Shown piece after piece: positions 62,232 to 64,000 of a stretch of 64,000 nucleotides of DNA; within the stretch, counting starts at the first letter, position 1; the number at the start of each line of letters is the position of its first letter. Source of the stretch: Pseudomonas sp. FP1742 (GTDB taxonomy: Bacteria; Pseudomonadota; Gammaproteobacteria; Pseudomonadales; Pseudomonadaceae); contig NZ_CP117460.1 of NCBI RefSeq assembly GCF_030687145.1, positions 4,154,001 to 4,218,000 on the forward strand, written 5' to 3'. A program made the translations under genes and the position numbers. Under the pieces are notes generated by a model. That model had not been told where the DNA came from, did not search any database, and saw only the letters and a program-made list of their open reading frames with translations.

Positions 62232-63053
62232 TCAGGCCAGGGACTTTTGCAGGTGATCCATGCTCGCGCCGATCGCCGTCTGGATATCCGCCAGGCCATG
62301 GACGCTGTCGGCAAACGGTTCGAACGACAGGTAACCGCTGTAGCCGCTACTGAGCAAGGTGTCGATCTGCGCCGCATTACCGAGGATGTCGCCCTCGCCC
62401 ACCAGCACCCGATGGCCGTCACGAATGGTCGCCAGCGGTGCCTCGGCATCTTCGACGCCGGAGATGTGCACCAGCCCGGTCAGCTCGGGGAAAAACTCAT
62501 GTTCGTTGGCCAGGTGATGGTGAAAGGTGTCATGCACCAGACGGAACACATCCAGCCCACCGATGGCCTTGATCGCATCAACCGCCGTGCGTTTGCGCCG
62601 CAGCGAACACTCTTCGAAACCCAGCGGTTCGATGAAGCCGAGAATGCCGTGATCGCGCAGGATCGGCGCCAGTTCACTCAACGCCGTGCGCAGGCCGGAC
62701 GCACGCTGCGCTTCGGTTCGTGGATCGGCGCGGTCGTTCAATGGGCACATCACCAAGCCCCGTGCGCCACAATCACGGGCATAAGCGGCAAGCCTCAGGG
62801 CGTGTGCGCGGCGCTCGTCATTCCAGACATCGAATGGATACAGCGCGTTGATCGACAGCACCGTGATGCCTTTGGCCGCGCACAGCTCACGGACGTTTTC
62901 GGGTGCGGTACCGTCCTCGATCTCGACGCCTTTGAGGTCATTGCGAATCTCGATGGCATCGGCCTTGAGGGTCACCGCCAACTCGATGAACGCCGGCAGG
63001 GACAAACGTGGGGCGACCATACGGTTCAAGGCGAAACGCAGGGGTTTGCTCAT
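62232..63053 (-). CDS. iolI: Inosose isomerase-like TIM-barrel protein IolI
   Basis: 273 residues of the xylose isomerase-like TIM-barrel family: ALNRMVAPRLSLPAFIELAVTLKADAIEIR, ILGFIEPLGFEECS (metal Glu), VHDTFHHHLA (metal Asp/His) and LSFEPFAD. IolI interconverts keto-inositol isomers; IolE, a dehydratase of the same fold, is usually longer (about 297). It starts at MSKPLRF and lies 26 bases after iolA. Confidence 0.8.
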   Translation of the reverse strand: MSKPLRFALNRMVAPRLSLPAFIELAVTLKADAIEIRNDLKGVEIEDGTAPENVRELCAAKGITVLSINALYPFDVWNDERRAHALRLAAYARDCGARGLVMCPLNDRADPRTEAQRASGLRTALSELAPILRDHGILGFIEPLGFEECSLRRKRTAVDAIKAIGGLDVFRLVHDTFHHHLANEHEFFPELTGLVHISGVEDAEAPLATIRDGHRVLVGEGDILGNAAQIDTLLSSGYSGYLSFEPFADSVHGLADIQTAIGASMDHLQKSLA

Positions 63054-63079
63054 TTTTTGTTGTTCTCCGCACAAGTGAG

Positions 63080-64000
63080 TTATTTGGCTGTCGGCATGCT
63101 GAATTCAGGGCCCTTGGCGATGCTGTCGGGCCAACGCTGCATCACGCTTTTGTAGCGGCTGTAGAAGCGAATGCCTTCTTCGCCATAAGCATGGTGATCA
63201 CCGAACAGCGAGCGCTTCCAGCCGCCGAACGAGTGCCAGGCCATGGGCACCGGAATCGGTACGTTGATGCCGACCATGCCGACCTTGATGCTGCGGGCAA
63301 ACGAGCGGGCGATGCCGCCGTCGCTGGTGAAACACGATACGCCGTTGCCGAATTCATGGGCGTTGATCAGCGCCACGGCGCTGGCGAAATCCGGCACGCG
63401 CACAATGCCCAGCACCGGGCCGAAGATCTCTTGCTGGTAGATGCTCATCTCGGTCGTGACCTTGTCGAACAGCGTCGCGCCAACGAAGAAACCGTTCTCG
63501 GCGCCTGGCACCTTGAAGTTGCGCCCGTCGACAATCAGCTGCGCGCCCTGGGCCACGCCCTCGCCGATAAAACCCTCGACCTTGGCCTTGTGCTCGGCGG
63601 TCACCAGCGGCCCCATGTCGCTGTCGCCTTGCATGCCATTGCCGACTTTCAGTTGATCGATGCGTGGCAGCAGTTTGGCAATCAATTGGTCGCCAACGTC
63701 ACCGACCGCCACGGCAATCGAAATCGCCATGCAGCGCTCACCGGCCGAGCCGTACGCCGCGCCGATCAGCGCATCCGCCGCCTGGTCCAGATCGGCATCG
63801 GGCATGACGATCATGTGGTTCTTCGCCCCGCCCAGCGCCTGTACGCGTTTGCCGCGCGAGGTCGCTTGCTGGTGGATGTACTCGGCAATCGGCGTCGAGC
63901 CGACAAAGGAAATCGCCTCGATGTCCGGGTGTTGCAGCAAGGCGTCGACTGCCGCCTTGTCGCCCTGGACCACGTTGAACACACCGTCCGGCAAGCCGGC
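63080..64000 (-). CDS. iolA: Methylmalonate-semialdehyde dehydrogenase IolA/MmsA, 5' end beyond window
   Basis: Partial: about 307 C-terminal residues; the start lies beyond position 64000. Aldehyde dehydrogenase family: [16 protein letters not shown], the [18 protein letters not shown] stretch, catalytic Cys in [19 protein letters not shown] and the MMSDH-specific [22 protein letters not shown]. It converts malonate semialdehyde (or methylmalonate semialdehyde) to acetyl-CoA (or propionyl-CoA), the last step of inositol breakdown. Confidence 0.9.
   Translation of the reverse strand, partial: AGLPDGVFNVVQGDKAAVDALLQHPDIEAISFVGSTPIAEYIHQQATSRGKRVQALGGAKNHMIVMPDADLDQAADALIGAAYGSAGERCMAISIAVAVGDVGDQLIAKLLPRIDQLKVGNGMQGDSDMGPLVTAEHKAKVEGFIGEGVAQGAQLIVDGRNFKVPGAENGFFVGATLFDKVTTEMSIYQQEIFGPVLGIVRVPDFASAVALINAHEFGNGVSCFTSDGGIARSFARSIKVGMVGINVPIPVPMAWHSFGGWKRSLFGDHHAYGEEGIRFYSRYKSVMQRWPDSIAKGPEFSMPTAK

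Overview
The window looks like chromosomal DNA of a fluorescent Pseudomonas (P. fluorescens group). The signs are high G+C coding sequence, many copies of the Pseudomonas REP palindrome in inverted pairs, several small DUF proteins typical of the genus, and a benzoate/catechol locus next to its own regulators. There is no rRNA, tRNA, CRISPR array, insertion sequence or complete prophage. All functions are read from sequence motifs; no database search was run.

Layout. 1-560 is a junkyard of aldo/keto reductase and LysR fragments. 0.56-10.8 kb is a loose run of small genes: a Ub-like/Mut7-C RNase, a self-cleaving XRE/S24 repressor with five copies of a TAGCA-type site around it and before a PL7 lyase-like gene, a CBS protein, two paralogous zinc-ribbon proteins, small lipoproteins including OsmE, RNA ligase RtcB, and a Nudix hydrolase. 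10.8-19.5 kb is a complete benzoate-to-muconolactone block: benR-benABCD, catBCA and divergent catR. Two BenR-type half-site pairs lie before benA and one CatR-type ATAC-N7-GTAT palindrome lies between catB and catR. No benzoate transporter is present. 19.5-28.3 kb holds a polysaccharide deacetylase, AzlCD, a DapA-family enzyme, a diguanylate cyclase, DUF proteins and ppnN.

28.3-38.8 kb is a single-strand gene series that I infer takes up and oxidises an organic, probably sulfur-containing, compound. It encodes a five-part branched-chain-type ABC transporter, an NtaA/SnaA/DszA-like flavin monooxygenase, an SfnB/DszC-like acyl-CoA-dehydrogenase-fold enzyme and an FAD/NAD(P)-binding protein. 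Two genes encode truncated enzymes (an acyl-adenylate ligase without its catalytic motifs and a C-terminal acyl-CoA dehydrogenase piece), yet both remain open and overlap their neighbours. This is the best candidate for an undescribed system here. It is followed by a divergent XRE-cupin regulator/EamA exporter pair.

40.8-46.8 kb is the six-gene Mrp/Pha cation/proton antiporter with fused MrpA-MrpB. 47-53.3 kb has an orphan glycine-betaine-type binding protein, small unknown proteins, a chemoreceptor with a C-terminal cytoplasmic sensor region, and a cysteine-depleted DksA. 53.6-64 kb is an inositol locus: ABC importer (permease, ATPase, binding protein), a YdgJ-like dehydrogenase, iolG, iolD, iolI and the 3' part of iolA, which runs off the end. 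Two AT-rich inverted repeats before the importer may be IolR (RpiR-family) operators.
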